Assembly (NCBI GenBank): GCA_937871985.1
Contig: CALMPB010000355.1
Span: forward strand, 1-15,908
Source of the DNA: an uncultured Burkholderiaceae bacterium
GTDB taxonomy: Bacteria > Pseudomonadota > Gammaproteobacteria > Burkholderiales > Burkholderiaceae
Direction of reading: 5' to 3'
Length of the DNA stretch: 15,908 bases
The notes under the pieces were generated by a model. It saw nothing but the letters and a program-made list of their open reading frames with translations, was not told the origin of the DNA and made no database searches. Shown here in pieces: positions 1 through 6,268 of this stretch. Numbering within the stretch: the first letter of the stretch is position 1; each line of letters starts with the position of its first letter. A program made the position numbers and the translations under genes.

Positions 1-88
1 AAGCGAACTGCGCGTCAACGGCAGTAGCAAGCGGGCGACGCCGCAGGCGCACAAGGGCGATGCCCTGCGCGGAGGAAACTCCAGACAT
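1..88 (-). CDS. 5' end of a gene, possibly a TonB-dependent receptor (partial)
   Basis: Reading leftward from the ATG at 88, an open frame of 29 codons (MSGVSSAQGIALVRLRRRPL...) runs off the window. A GGAG lies about ten bases before this ATG, a convincing ribosome binding site. The arginine-rich start could be the basic n-region of a signal peptide, but the hydrophobic core would lie outside the window. The gene starts 72 bp downstream of a DUF2946-type gene on the same strand, and such genes often sit just before TonB-dependent copper receptors. The receptor identity is therefore inferred from context only. The existence of a gene here is reasonably likely, its function uncertain. Confidence 0.45.
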   Translation of the reverse strand, partial: MSGVSSAQGIALVRLRRRPLATAVDAQFA

Positions 89-160
89 AGGAAAACTCCA
101 ACAATGATCGTGAATGCGGCCGCCCAGGACGTAGTCCCGCTGCGACGCAATGGCGACGAA

Positions 161-568
161 TCAAGCGTTGGAGGGTGGTGCGCGCGCCTGCTGGACGTTT
201 CGGAATCCGTCCAGGATGGGGCGATCAACGGGGGGAGCTTGGGGTGCGTGCGCGTTGAGGTCGACAGCCGGCGTGAAGACTACTGAAGGCGCAATGGCGA
301 AGTTGTGGGCAAGCGAGCACAAGACACACATTCCCCCGGAGGGCAACGTTCCGGGTGCTTCTTTGTCCTGGTCGAATTCGATGCCGAAATCCGACAACGG
401 CACGGTTTTCATCCCCGCGCCCGTGCAGATGATGACCACGTCCTTGTCTGCGGACATGGTCATCACCGGCATACTGGCTGCGGCGAAGGCTTGCAACAGG
501 AACACAACCGCAACGGCAACCATACCGAAGCGGCGCATCCTGTGACGAAAAAGCCTCCGAGACCCCAT
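161..568 (-). CDS. Small secreted DUF2946-like protein
   Basis: A 135-residue protein with an N-terminal hydrophobic segment (VAVAVVFLLQAFAAA) that looks like a signal peptide or membrane anchor. The mature part has VIICTGAGMKTV and a cysteine-histidine cluster, MCVLCSLAH, the arrangement seen in DUF2946 proteins. These are exported proteins of unknown function, often beside copper uptake or TonB-receptor genes. The first ATG is at 568, but ATGs at 538 (MRRFGMV) and 523 are plausible; the shorter form has a more typical signal peptide, and none has a strong ribosome binding site at ideal spacing. The next gene (start at 88) follows on the same strand, so the two may form an operon. Metal handling is inferred, not shown. 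Confidence 0.7.
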   Translation of the reverse strand: MGSRRLFRHRMRRFGMVAVAVVFLLQAFAAASMPVMTMSADKDVVIICTGAGMKTVPLSDFGIEFDQDKEAPGTLPSGGMCVLCSLAHNFAIAPSVVFTPAVDLNAHAPQAPPVDRPILDGFRNVQQARAPPSNA

Positions 569-634
569 GTGATTTTTTAACCTATAGATATATCGGGATG
601 CAAAATCCCAACCGACATGTTACTCCCATCCCCC

Positions 635-664
635 TTGACAGTCTAGGGTTGTTGACTGTAAGTG
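635..664 (+). promoter_or_regulatory. Putative MerR-type promoter upstream of the monooxygenase
   Basis: TTGACA (635-640) is followed after 18 bp by TAAGTG (659-664). Between and overlapping them is a dyad, ACAGTC (638-643) and GACTGT (654-659), separated by 10 bp. A dyad inside an over-long spacer, with the left arm in the -35 box and the right arm reaching the -10 box, is the layout of MerR-family activated promoters. It points at the TTG-start gene at 737. The dyad lies in the divergent region and could also act on the leftward DUF2946 gene. No MerR-family gene is adjacent. This is a visual call. Confidence 0.4.
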
Positions 665-736
665 GCATCGCTATGTATTTCGAATATTCCTGCTGCCTTG
701 ACTCCCGAGCGCATGCCCTAGACGCAGAGGCCTGAT

Positions 737-1084
737 TTGCCTGACACCATTTACACCTCCACTTTCACATTCGCCAAGCGCAAGTTCGACGACGAGTTCC
801 ATGCCCTGGACAACGCCATCGCCCAGGTCGCCAAGTCCATCCCTGGCTACTTGGGTGAGGAAGCCTGGGAGAACCCCGCCACCGGGTTGATCTCCAACGT
901 CTACTACTGGGAGAGCCATGAGGCGCTGCGCACCCTGATCGACCACCCTGTCCACCAGGAGGCCAAGCGGCAGCAGGCCCGGTGGCTCAATGGCTACCAG
1001 GTCGTCATCGCCCAGGTGCTGTGCACCTACAGCGACGGCGGCATCCCGCATCCGCTGGGCGCACGGCAGGCATCGCGGCTCTAA
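737..1084 (+). CDS. ABM-superfamily (antibiotic biosynthesis monooxygenase-like) protein
   Basis: A 115-residue protein. The segments YTSTFTFAKRKFDDEFHALD, IPGYLGEEAW and NVYYWESHEAL...L..HPVHQEAK fit the small ferredoxin-like fold of ABM-domain proteins, cofactor-free quinol or heme-degrading-type monooxygenases that usually act as dimers. The substrate cannot be read from sequence. The start is TTG at 737: a TAG lies in frame at 719-721, no ATG lies between, and GAGG is well placed about seven bases upstream. It converges on argP with only 16 bp between the stops. The upstream promoter resembles a MerR-regulated one, which would suit an oxidant- or quinone-inducible gene, but that is inference. 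Confidence 0.8.
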   Translation: MPDTIYTSTFTFAKRKFDDEFHALDNAIAQVAKSIPGYLGEEAWENPATGLISNVYYWESHEALRTLIDHPVHQEAKRQQARWLNGYQVVIAQVLCTYSDGGIPHPLGARQASRL

Positions 1085-1100
1085 CCCATTTCGCTACGTT

Positions 1101-1997
1101 TCAGCTTCGCAACGCCACGGCCGCTGCCCGGTGCAACTCAGCCCCGATGTTCTGCAAGGTATCGGAGCGAACGCAGGCATGCTGCCAGAACAGCGGCACG
1201 TCCAGCCAACGGTCTGGCGCAATGAGAACCACCTTGCGATCATCCAGTGCAGACTGCACCAGTGATTCAGGCGCCAGGCACCAACCCAGGCCAAGCGACG
1301 CCGCTTTGACAAAGCCGGTGGACGTCGGCAGGTAGTGGATGGGTGGGGCGAGGCGAGCGCGCGTGATCCGGCGCACGAAGCGCCACTGCAGTTCGTCCTT
1401 GCGGTCGAAGACGATCATGGGGGCTTGCGCCAGCGCAGCAGCATTCACGCTTGCTTGGAAGTGGCGTGCGGCAAACTCCGGCGCCGCAATGGCGTGGTAA
1501 CGCATCGCGCCCAGTGCCCGGACCTCGCATCCCTGCACCGGCACCGCTTCGCCCGTCACCGCGCCCAGTACCGAGCCGTTGCGCAGCAGTTCCAGTGTGT
1601 GGTCCTGGTCATCTGCCCGCACGTCGAACACGTAGCCGTGTTGTCGGTGGAGCACTGACAGAGCGTCCAGAAACCAGGTGGCGAGCGAATCGCTGTTGAC
1701 CGCGATGGCGATGGAACGCGCTACTCCGCCCTGGTGTTGCTCTGGAAGAAGGTCTGCCAGTGCTTCGGCTTCCAGCGTCTGCATCGGTTGCACACGACGC
1801 AGCAGTAGTTCTCCTGCCGGCGTGGGCCGGTACGGTGGCTGGCGTACCACGAGCACCTGTCCCAGCCGGTCCTCCAGGGCCTTGATGCGTTGGGACACGG
1901 CCGACGATGTGATGCACAGGCGCCGTCCTGCGGCCTCGAAACTGCCTTCTTCCAGAATGGCCGCGAACGCGGCCAGTTGCGGGTGAATGAGATCCAT
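1101..1997 (-). CDS. argP: LysR-family regulator ArgP (regulator of arginine/lysine export)
   Basis: A 298-residue LysR-type regulator. The N-terminal winged helix-turn-helix (roughly residues 1-60, including GSFEAAGRRLCITSSAVSQR) is followed by a periplasmic-binding-fold effector domain. The stretch VNSDSLATWFLDAL matches the ArgP/IciA/LysG subfamily (VNADSLATW in E. coli ArgP). ArgP senses intracellular arginine or lysine and activates the exporter gene argO/lysE, which here lies divergently, starting 109 bp away. I start at the ATG at 1997 (MDLIHPQ), which fits the family; a GTG two codons upstream at 2003 is in frame. Neither has a strong ribosome binding site. Confidence 0.9.
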   Translation of the reverse strand: MDLIHPQLAAFAAILEEGSFEAAGRRLCITSSAVSQRIKALEDRLGQVLVVRQPPYRPTPAGELLLRRVQPMQTLEAEALADLLPEQHQGGVARSIAIAVNSDSLATWFLDALSVLHRQHGYVFDVRADDQDHTLELLRNGSVLGAVTGEAVPVQGCEVRALGAMRYHAIAAPEFAARHFQASVNAAALAQAPMIVFDRKDELQWRFVRRITRARLAPPIHYLPTSTGFVKAASLGLGWCLAPESLVQSALDDRKVVLIAPDRWLDVPLFWQHACVRSDTLQNIGAELHRAAAVALRS

Positions 1998-2017
1998 GGG
2001 CACGCCCGTTGATTAGT

Positions 2018-2040
2018 AATTCTTCATCAAATATAGAATT
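2018..2040. promoter_or_regulatory. Candidate ArgP operator in the argP-argO divergent region
   Basis: The 108-bp region between argP and the exporter is markedly AT-rich against its GC-rich surroundings. It contains the dyad AATTC (2018-2022) and GAATT (2036-2040) separated by 13 bp, compatible with a LysR-type T-N11-A site. ArgP family members bind such AT-rich regions between divergent genes. The site lies 21 bp before the argP start and about 65 bp before the exporter start, so it could serve both autoregulation and activation. Assignment is from position and symmetry only. Confidence 0.4.
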
Positions 2041-2105
2041 TATAGTTTTACTTATCAAGAAAATCGCTGCACCATACCCGATTTCGGGCTTCCCTCGGCA
2101 ATTGA

Positions 2106-2723
2106 ATGCTCCTTTCCGCCACCGCCGCCGGCTTCGTGACTGGCGCGGGCCTCATCATCGCAATCGGTGCGCAGAACGCCTTCGTGCTGCGGCAGGGCCT
2201 GCAGCGCAGCCACGTCGGCCTGGTGGTCGCTGTCTGCGCACTGGGCGACATCGCGTTGATACTGCTCGGTGTCGGCGGCATCGGCGCGCTGGTGCTGGAG
2301 TGGCCGCAGTTGCTGCAGGTGCTGCGCTTTGGCGGTGCCGCCTTCCTCGGCTGGTATGGCGTACAGGCGGCGCTGCGGTCATGGCGCGGCGTCGGCAGCC
2401 TTGCCCCGGAGCAAGGCAACGAGAAGAGCAGACGGCGTGTGCTGCTGGCGTGCCTGGCGTTCACCTTCCTCAACCCACATGTGTATCTGGACACGATGGT
2501 GCTGGTGGGCAGCCTGTCCACACGCTATCCCGGCGTGGTGCAGTGGGCATTCGGCCTGGGGGCCTGCATCGCCAGCGTGGTCTGGTTCTCGTCGCTGGGC
2601 TTTGGGGCCCGGCTGCTGCAGCCCATCTTCCGCAACCCCAAGGCGTGGCGCGTGCTCGATGGCGGTATCGCCGTCTTCATGCTGGTGCTGTGTGGGTTGT
2701 TGCTTGTGCACCCACTTCATTGA
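2106..2723 (+). CDS. argO: LysE/ArgO-family amino-acid exporter
   Basis: A 205-residue hydrophobic inner-membrane protein with about six predicted transmembrane segments. The N-terminus (GFVTGAGLIIAIGAQNAFVLRQG) carries the conserved IGAQNAFVLRQG of LysE/ArgO exporters, and FTFLNPHVYLDTMVLVGS is the conserved second-half motif. These proteins export basic amino acids, lowering toxic internal arginine or lysine. The divergent argP gene is the usual partner and likely activator. The ATG at 2106 gives the expected N-terminus, though its ribosome binding site is weak. The paiB-like gene follows after 22 bp, so transcription may continue into it. Confidence 0.92.
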   Translation: MLLSATAAGFVTGAGLIIAIGAQNAFVLRQGLQRSHVGLVVAVCALGDIALILLGVGGIGALVLEWPQLLQVLRFGGAAFLGWYGVQAALRSWRGVGSLAPEQGNEKSRRRVLLACLAFTFLNPHVYLDTMVLVGSLSTRYPGVVQWAFGLGACIASVVWFSSLGFGARLLQPIFRNPKAWRVLDGGIAVFMLVLCGLLLVHPLH

Positions 2724-2745
2724 ATCCCGTTGGAGCCTGACCGCC

Positions 2746-3384
2746 ATGTATGTCCCATCCCTGTTCAGCGAATCGCACCCTGACGAACTCCACCGGATCA
2801 TGGCCGCGCATCCCCTGGGAATGCTGGTCACGCACAGGCCGACGGGGTTGGAGGCCGACCATCTGCCCTTCCTGCTGGACGCCGGCCGCGGGCCGCTGGG
2901 CAGCCTGCTGGCGCACGTTGCACGCGCCAACCCGGTGTGGCGAGAGGTGGGCGACGGCGATCCCGTGATGGTGGTCTTTCGCGGCGTTCAGGGCTACATC
3001 TCGCCCAACTGGTATCCGAGCAAGCAGGAGACGCACCGCCACGTGCCGACCTGGAACTACGAAGTGGTCCATGCGCACGGGCGCCTGCGGGTGCACGATG
3101 ACGGGAAGTTCCTGCGCGCCGTGGTCGGCCGCTTGACGCGTGCGCATGAGGCCGATCAGCCCAGGCCCTGGCGCATGAGCGACGCTCCCGCCGACTACCT
3201 GGCCGAACAACTGGCGCAGATCGTGGGCATCGAGGTCGAACTGACCCGGATTGAAGGCAAGCGAAAACTCAGCCAGAACCGCGATGCGCGGGACTTCGAG
3301 AGCACGGCCCAGGCCTTGGACAGCCGTGGCAGGCAGGACCTGGCGCAAGCGATGCGCCGAACCAAGGAGCCATCCCTCAAATGA
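2746..3384 (+). CDS. PaiB-family FMN-binding protein
   Basis: A 212-residue protein, the usual length of the PaiB family. MYVPSLF at the start, HLPFLLD, HVARANPVW, and SPNWYPSKQETHRHVPTWNYEVVH are the family hallmarks. The fold is the split-barrel FMN-binding type; Bacillus subtilis PaiB was described as a negative regulator of sporulation and protease genes, while in proteobacteria the role is not established. A GGAG lies about ten bases upstream of the ATG at 2746. An open frame extends much further upstream but only as a shadow of the exporter gene. The stop overlaps the next start by 4 bp, indicating translational coupling. Confidence 0.9.
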   Translation: MYVPSLFSESHPDELHRIMAAHPLGMLVTHRPTGLEADHLPFLLDAGRGPLGSLLAHVARANPVWREVGDGDPVMVVFRGVQGYISPNWYPSKQETHRHVPTWNYEVVHAHGRLRVHDDGKFLRAVVGRLTRAHEADQPRPWRMSDAPADYLAEQLAQIVGIEVELTRIEGKRKLSQNRDARDFESTAQALDSRGRQDLAQAMRRTKEPSLK

Positions 3385-4100
3385 CCCGTGTCGGAGATTC
3401 GCCTATGTCTGCTGTGACCCCATGGATCGAGCCTGCCGTCGCCGAGCTGGCGCCAGGATTCCGGGCCTTGAGCCTGAGCGTCGAAGCCGCTGGGCTCGTG
3501 CGGCCGGACATCGCCAGCGAGGCCTTGCGAAATGCCTGCCGTTCGCTGACTACGGCAGATGTCCCCTGGGCCGAAGCGCACCTTGCCGCTTGGGCGGAGG
3601 TGTTCAGGAAGTTCGGTGCCAAGCCGCAGCGCACACCCTGTTCCGCCGAGGCCTTGCGCAAGCGGGTACTGCGCGATGGTGGCCTTCAGAGCATCGATCC
3701 GGCGGTCGATCTCTACAACGCGATCAGCCTCCAATATGCGATCCCGGTCGGTGGGGAGAACTTGGCGGCCTATGCCGGCATGCCGCGGCTCGTGGTCGCC
3801 AGTGGAAGCGAGCTGTTCGACACCGCCAAAGACGGCCAGCCCGCCCACGAATCTCCCGAACCGGGCGAGGTCGTATGGCGGGACGACCTGGGCGTGACCT
3901 GCCGACGCTGGAACTGGCGGCAAGGCGTCCGAACGCGGCTGAACGCCGACGCCCGGCACATGTGGTTCATCCTGGAGAGCCTGCCGGCGATGCCGCTGGA
4001 GGCCTTGCACGAGGCCGGCACGCAACTGGCCGACGGGCTGCATCGCATGATGCCGGGCGCAACCATCGACACGCAACTGATCAGCTGCGAGATGGTGTAG
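3381..4100 (+). CDS. B3/B4-domain protein (PheT B3/B4-like)
   Basis: A 239-residue protein resembling stand-alone B3/B4 proteins, related to the B3/B4 domain of the phenylalanyl-tRNA synthetase beta chain. Supporting stretches are [42 protein letters not shown] and the C-terminal TQLISCEMV. In the synthetase family this region contributes to tRNA/amino-acid editing; a possible role of the free-standing form in clearing misacylated tRNA or binding amino acids is inference. The ATG at 3381 overlaps the paiB-like stop (ATGA), so the pair is probably translated as a unit; an internal ATG at 3405 (MSAVTPW) is an alternative start. No membrane segment or signal peptide is visible. Confidence 0.8.
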   Translation: MTRVGDSPMSAVTPWIEPAVAELAPGFRALSLSVEAAGLVRPDIASEALRNACRSLTTADVPWAEAHLAAWAEVFRKFGAKPQRTPCSAEALRKRVLRDGGLQSIDPAVDLYNAISLQYAIPVGGENLAAYAGMPRLVVASGSELFDTAKDGQPAHESPEPGEVVWRDDLGVTCRRWNWRQGVRTRLNADARHMWFILESLPAMPLEALHEAGTQLADGLHRMMPGATIDTQLISCEMV

Positions 4101-4141
4101 CCCGGCTCCCGGCTTGGGGGTGATGCAGTACCATTTTGAAG

Positions 4142-4199
4142 TGAGGACGACCTCAGCCTGCGGGCACGCCGCAGGTCAACCATTTCCGGGACGGCCCGG
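4142..4199 (+). promoter_or_regulatory. Guanidine-II (mini-ykkC) riboswitch upstream of gdx
   Basis: Two hairpins with ACGR tetraloops lie before the Gdx gene. P1 is TGAGG-ACGA-CCTCA (4142-4155) and P2 is CCGGG-ACGG-CCCGG (4186-4199). P2 ends 11 nt before the Shine-Dalgarno AGGAGG (4211-4216), the usual layout of this class. Guanidine-II riboswitches bind one guanidinium per hairpin; the loops kiss and free the ribosome binding site, switching on guanidinium export. The 30-nt linker holds a third strong hairpin (CCTGCGG-GCACG-CCGCAGG, 4157-4175) whose loop is not ACGR. The downstream gene is the known target of this riboswitch class, which strongly supports the call. Confidence 0.85.
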
Positions 4200-4221
4200 C
4201 TCTTTGTCACAGGAGGGCCGT

Positions 4222-4536
4222 ATGGCTTGGATTTTTTTGTTGGTTGCAGGTCTGCTGGAGGTCGTCTGGGCCTTCACGATGAAGCTGTCGGACGGTTTCA
4301 CCAAGGTGGGGTATTCGACCATCACCATCTTGGCCATGATCTTCAGCTTTGGGCTGCTGTCGGTCGCGATGAGATCGCTGCCCCTGGGTACGGCCTACAC
4401 GATCTGGACGGGCATCGGCGCCGTGGGCGCCTTCGTCGTCGGCATCTTCGTGCTGGGCGAAGCCGCCAGCCCCATGCGCATCCTTGCCGCCATCCTGATC
4501 GTCAGCGGCCTGGTGCTGATGAAGCTGTCCTCCTGA
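4222..4536 (+). CDS. gdx: Gdx/SugE guanidinium exporter (SMR family)
   Basis: A 104-residue small multidrug resistance family protein with four transmembrane helices. It follows E. coli Gdx (SugE) nearly end to end: GLLEVVWA with the essential Glu13, [18 protein letters not shown] in helix 3, [10 protein letters not shown] and a C-terminal LKLSS. The [14 protein letters not shown] signature separates the guanidinium-exporting Gdx subtype from quaternary-ammonium exporters of the EmrE/Qac type. It works as an antiparallel dimer exchanging guanidinium for protons across the inner membrane. AGGAGG sits five bases before the ATG at 4222; the open frame upstream runs through the riboswitch and is not coding. 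The riboswitch is the likely on-switch. A DinB-like gene starts 19 bp downstream. Confidence 0.95.
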   Translation: MAWIFLLVAGLLEVVWAFTMKLSDGFTKVGYSTITILAMIFSFGLLSVAMRSLPLGTAYTIWTGIGAVGAFVVGIFVLGEAASPMRILAAILIVSGLVLMKLSS

Positions 4537-4555
4537 GACCCGCCGAGGAGCGAGC

Positions 4556-5062
4556 ATGAACCCCAATACGTCTGCCTTGGTGCAGCTCATGGCCCACAAG
4601 AAATGGCTGGACATGGGCTTGTACGAGGTCCTTGACTCGCCGGCCTATGGCGACAAGCCCGATGTGGTGCAGCAGGCGCTTTACTGGCTTAATCACATCC
4701 ACATCGTGGACCAGATATTTCAGGCCCACCTGCTGGGTGCGCCCCACGGCTTCACATCGACGGAGAGCAGCAGCTTCCCTCCGCTGCCCGAGCTGCGCAG
4801 ATCGGCCGAGGCACTGGATGAATGGCTGATCCAGTATGCCGCTGGCCTGGACGGCCCCGCCGCCGCCGAGGAAATCGACTTCGTGTTCACCGATGGCGCC
4901 ACCGGCCGCATGAGCCGGGCGCAGATGCTGATGCACTTGGCCAGCCATGGGCTCTACCACCTCGGCGTGACGACCGCAGAGTTGTCCAGCCAGCGATTGC
5001 CCACGCCGCCTCTGCTGCTCACGACCTTCTTGAAGCAGGCGAGAGAGGGCATCACCGCGTGA
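4556..5062 (+). CDS. DinB-like four-helix protein
   Basis: A 168-residue protein that looks like the DinB/YfiT-like putative metalloenzyme fold. ALYWLNHIHIVDQIFQAHLLG supplies the first histidine pair (H47, H49) and LMHLASHGLYHLG the second set (H127, H131, H135), arranged as the usual HxxxH metal site. Enzymatic roles in this superfamily include bacillithiol or mycothiol-dependent transferases, but most members have unknown function and no substrate can be inferred here. GAGGAGCGAG before the ATG gives a good ribosome binding site. It lies 19 bp after gdx and is probably co-transcribed with it, hence possibly also raised when guanidinium turns the riboswitch on. Confidence 0.82.
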   Translation: MNPNTSALVQLMAHKKWLDMGLYEVLDSPAYGDKPDVVQQALYWLNHIHIVDQIFQAHLLGAPHGFTSTESSSFPPLPELRRSAEALDEWLIQYAAGLDGPAAAEEIDFVFTDGATGRMSRAQMLMHLASHGLYHLGVTTAELSSQRLPTPPLLLTTFLKQAREGITA

Positions 5063-5179
5063 AGGACTGGCTTGTGGAATCCCACAGGGCTACGGGCGAT
5101 CTGCGCCTTGCAGCCATACGGGCGCCGGCCCTGCAGGCGGGCGCAGAGTACGTGCCAATCCCCTGCGAGGAACGCCGAG

Positions 5180-6124
5180 ATGCCTGAGGGCCACGTTATC
5201 CACGGCATTGCCACGGCGCTCACCGGGCTTTTCCAAGGCCAGGTCATTCGTGCCTCATCGCCGCAGGGCCGGTTCGGCAGCGGAGCCGCTGTTCTCGATG
5301 GCTGTGCGTTCGCGGGGGCCGTCGCCCACGGCAAACACCTCTTTGTCTCCTTCGATCCCGGTAGGCGAACGCCAATGCACAACCTCCATGTGCATCTCGG
5401 ACTCTACGGAATCTGGAGCTTTGCGATCACGGCGGATCACCCACTGGCCCCGTCGCGCAGTCCCCTGCTCACGGCCGCAGGCGAGGGCGAGCCGCCAAAC
5501 CTGATCGAAGGCGTTGCCGGCCTTGCCGTGCCAGCCCCACGAGGGGCAGTCCGCCTTCGGCTGGCCATGCAGCACGCTGTTGCGGATCTCAACGGCCCCT
5601 CGGCATGCGAGCTGTTCACGGCGGCGGAGATCGATGCAGTGCGCGCCCGCCTTGGCCCAGACCCCCTGCTGGCCGATTCGGAGCCAGCCACCTTCGTCCA
5701 CGCGATCCGGTCGTCGCGCCGTGCGATCGCAGAGCTGCTCATGGACCAAAGGGTCATCGCCGGGGTAGGCAACATCTATCGGTCCGAGTTGCTGTTTCGA
5801 CACCGCATCCATCCGAGCACCCCCGGCCAAAGGGTGAGCGTCCGCAAACTCCAGCAGCTCTGGGCGGATGCGGTCCTCCTGCTGGAGCACGGGAAGCGCA
5901 CGGGTGTGATCATCACGACCGATCGCGCCAGACTTGAAGAGCCCGCGGCAGGCTGGACGAAGCTAGCAGAGCGCGCCCCTGTCACGGAAGCCGACCTGCG
6001 CTGGTACGTCTATCGGCGCAGCGGGCGTCCGTGTCATCATTGCGGCAGCCCGATCATCACCTCGACCATGGCGAACCGCATCGTGTTTTGGTGTCCTCGG
6101 TGCCAGCGCACGCCGACCCGCTAG
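5180..6124 (+). CDS. Fpg/Nei-family DNA glycosylase/AP lyase
   Basis: A 314-residue base-excision repair enzyme. The mature N-terminus is Pro-Glu (MPEGHVIH), the catalytic nucleophile and acid of the family. HGKHLFV supplies the conserved lysine (K52), MDQRVIAGVGNIYRSELLF is the helix-two-turn-helix, and a zinc finger closes the protein (C285, C288, C305, C308). The MPEGH start resembles the Nei2/endonuclease VIII-like branch described in actinobacteria more than E. coli MutM. It would remove oxidised bases, but exact specificity cannot be read. GAGG precedes the ATG at 5180. An in-frame extension back to 5072 is rejected because it would bury the catalytic proline. The gap to the DinB gene is 117 bp. 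Confidence 0.93.
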   Translation: MPEGHVIHGIATALTGLFQGQVIRASSPQGRFGSGAAVLDGCAFAGAVAHGKHLFVSFDPGRRTPMHNLHVHLGLYGIWSFAITADHPLAPSRSPLLTAAGEGEPPNLIEGVAGLAVPAPRGAVRLRLAMQHAVADLNGPSACELFTAAEIDAVRARLGPDPLLADSEPATFVHAIRSSRRAIAELLMDQRVIAGVGNIYRSELLFRHRIHPSTPGQRVSVRKLQQLWADAVLLLEHGKRTGVIITTDRARLEEPAAGWTKLAERAPVTEADLRWYVYRRSGRPCHHCGSPIITSTMANRIVFWCPRCQRTPTR

Positions 6125-6268
6125 CCGCGGGTATGGGCTGCCATCAATGGCCTGTCTCAGGTTCGAAATTTCTGCCATGGCGGAATCGGCGGGTCCTTGC
6201 GCCGCAGGCATGGCGCGTTGGCTGGCGAAAGGCCGTGTCGCCCCTGCCGTCGGGCCGAGCCCTGCCGG

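Noticed and set aside
2269..2745. Upstream extension of the PaiB-like protein
   Set aside because: It overlaps the ArgO gene in another frame; the family starts at MYVPSLF with its own ribosome binding site.
4157..4175. Hairpin CCTGCGG-GCACG-CCGCAGG as the second arm of the guanidine-II riboswitch
   Set aside because: Its loop does not give ACGR, while the later hairpin 4186-4199 has a perfect ACGG loop and the right distance to the ribosome binding site.
5072..5179. Upstream extension of the Nei-like protein
   Set aside because: The catalytic proline must follow the initiator Met, so the start at 5180 is required.
6125..6268. Terminator between the convergent Nei-like and MOSC genes
   Set aside because: Short GC-rich inverted repeats exist (for example around 6170-6185) but loops are too small or no T-run follows on either strand.
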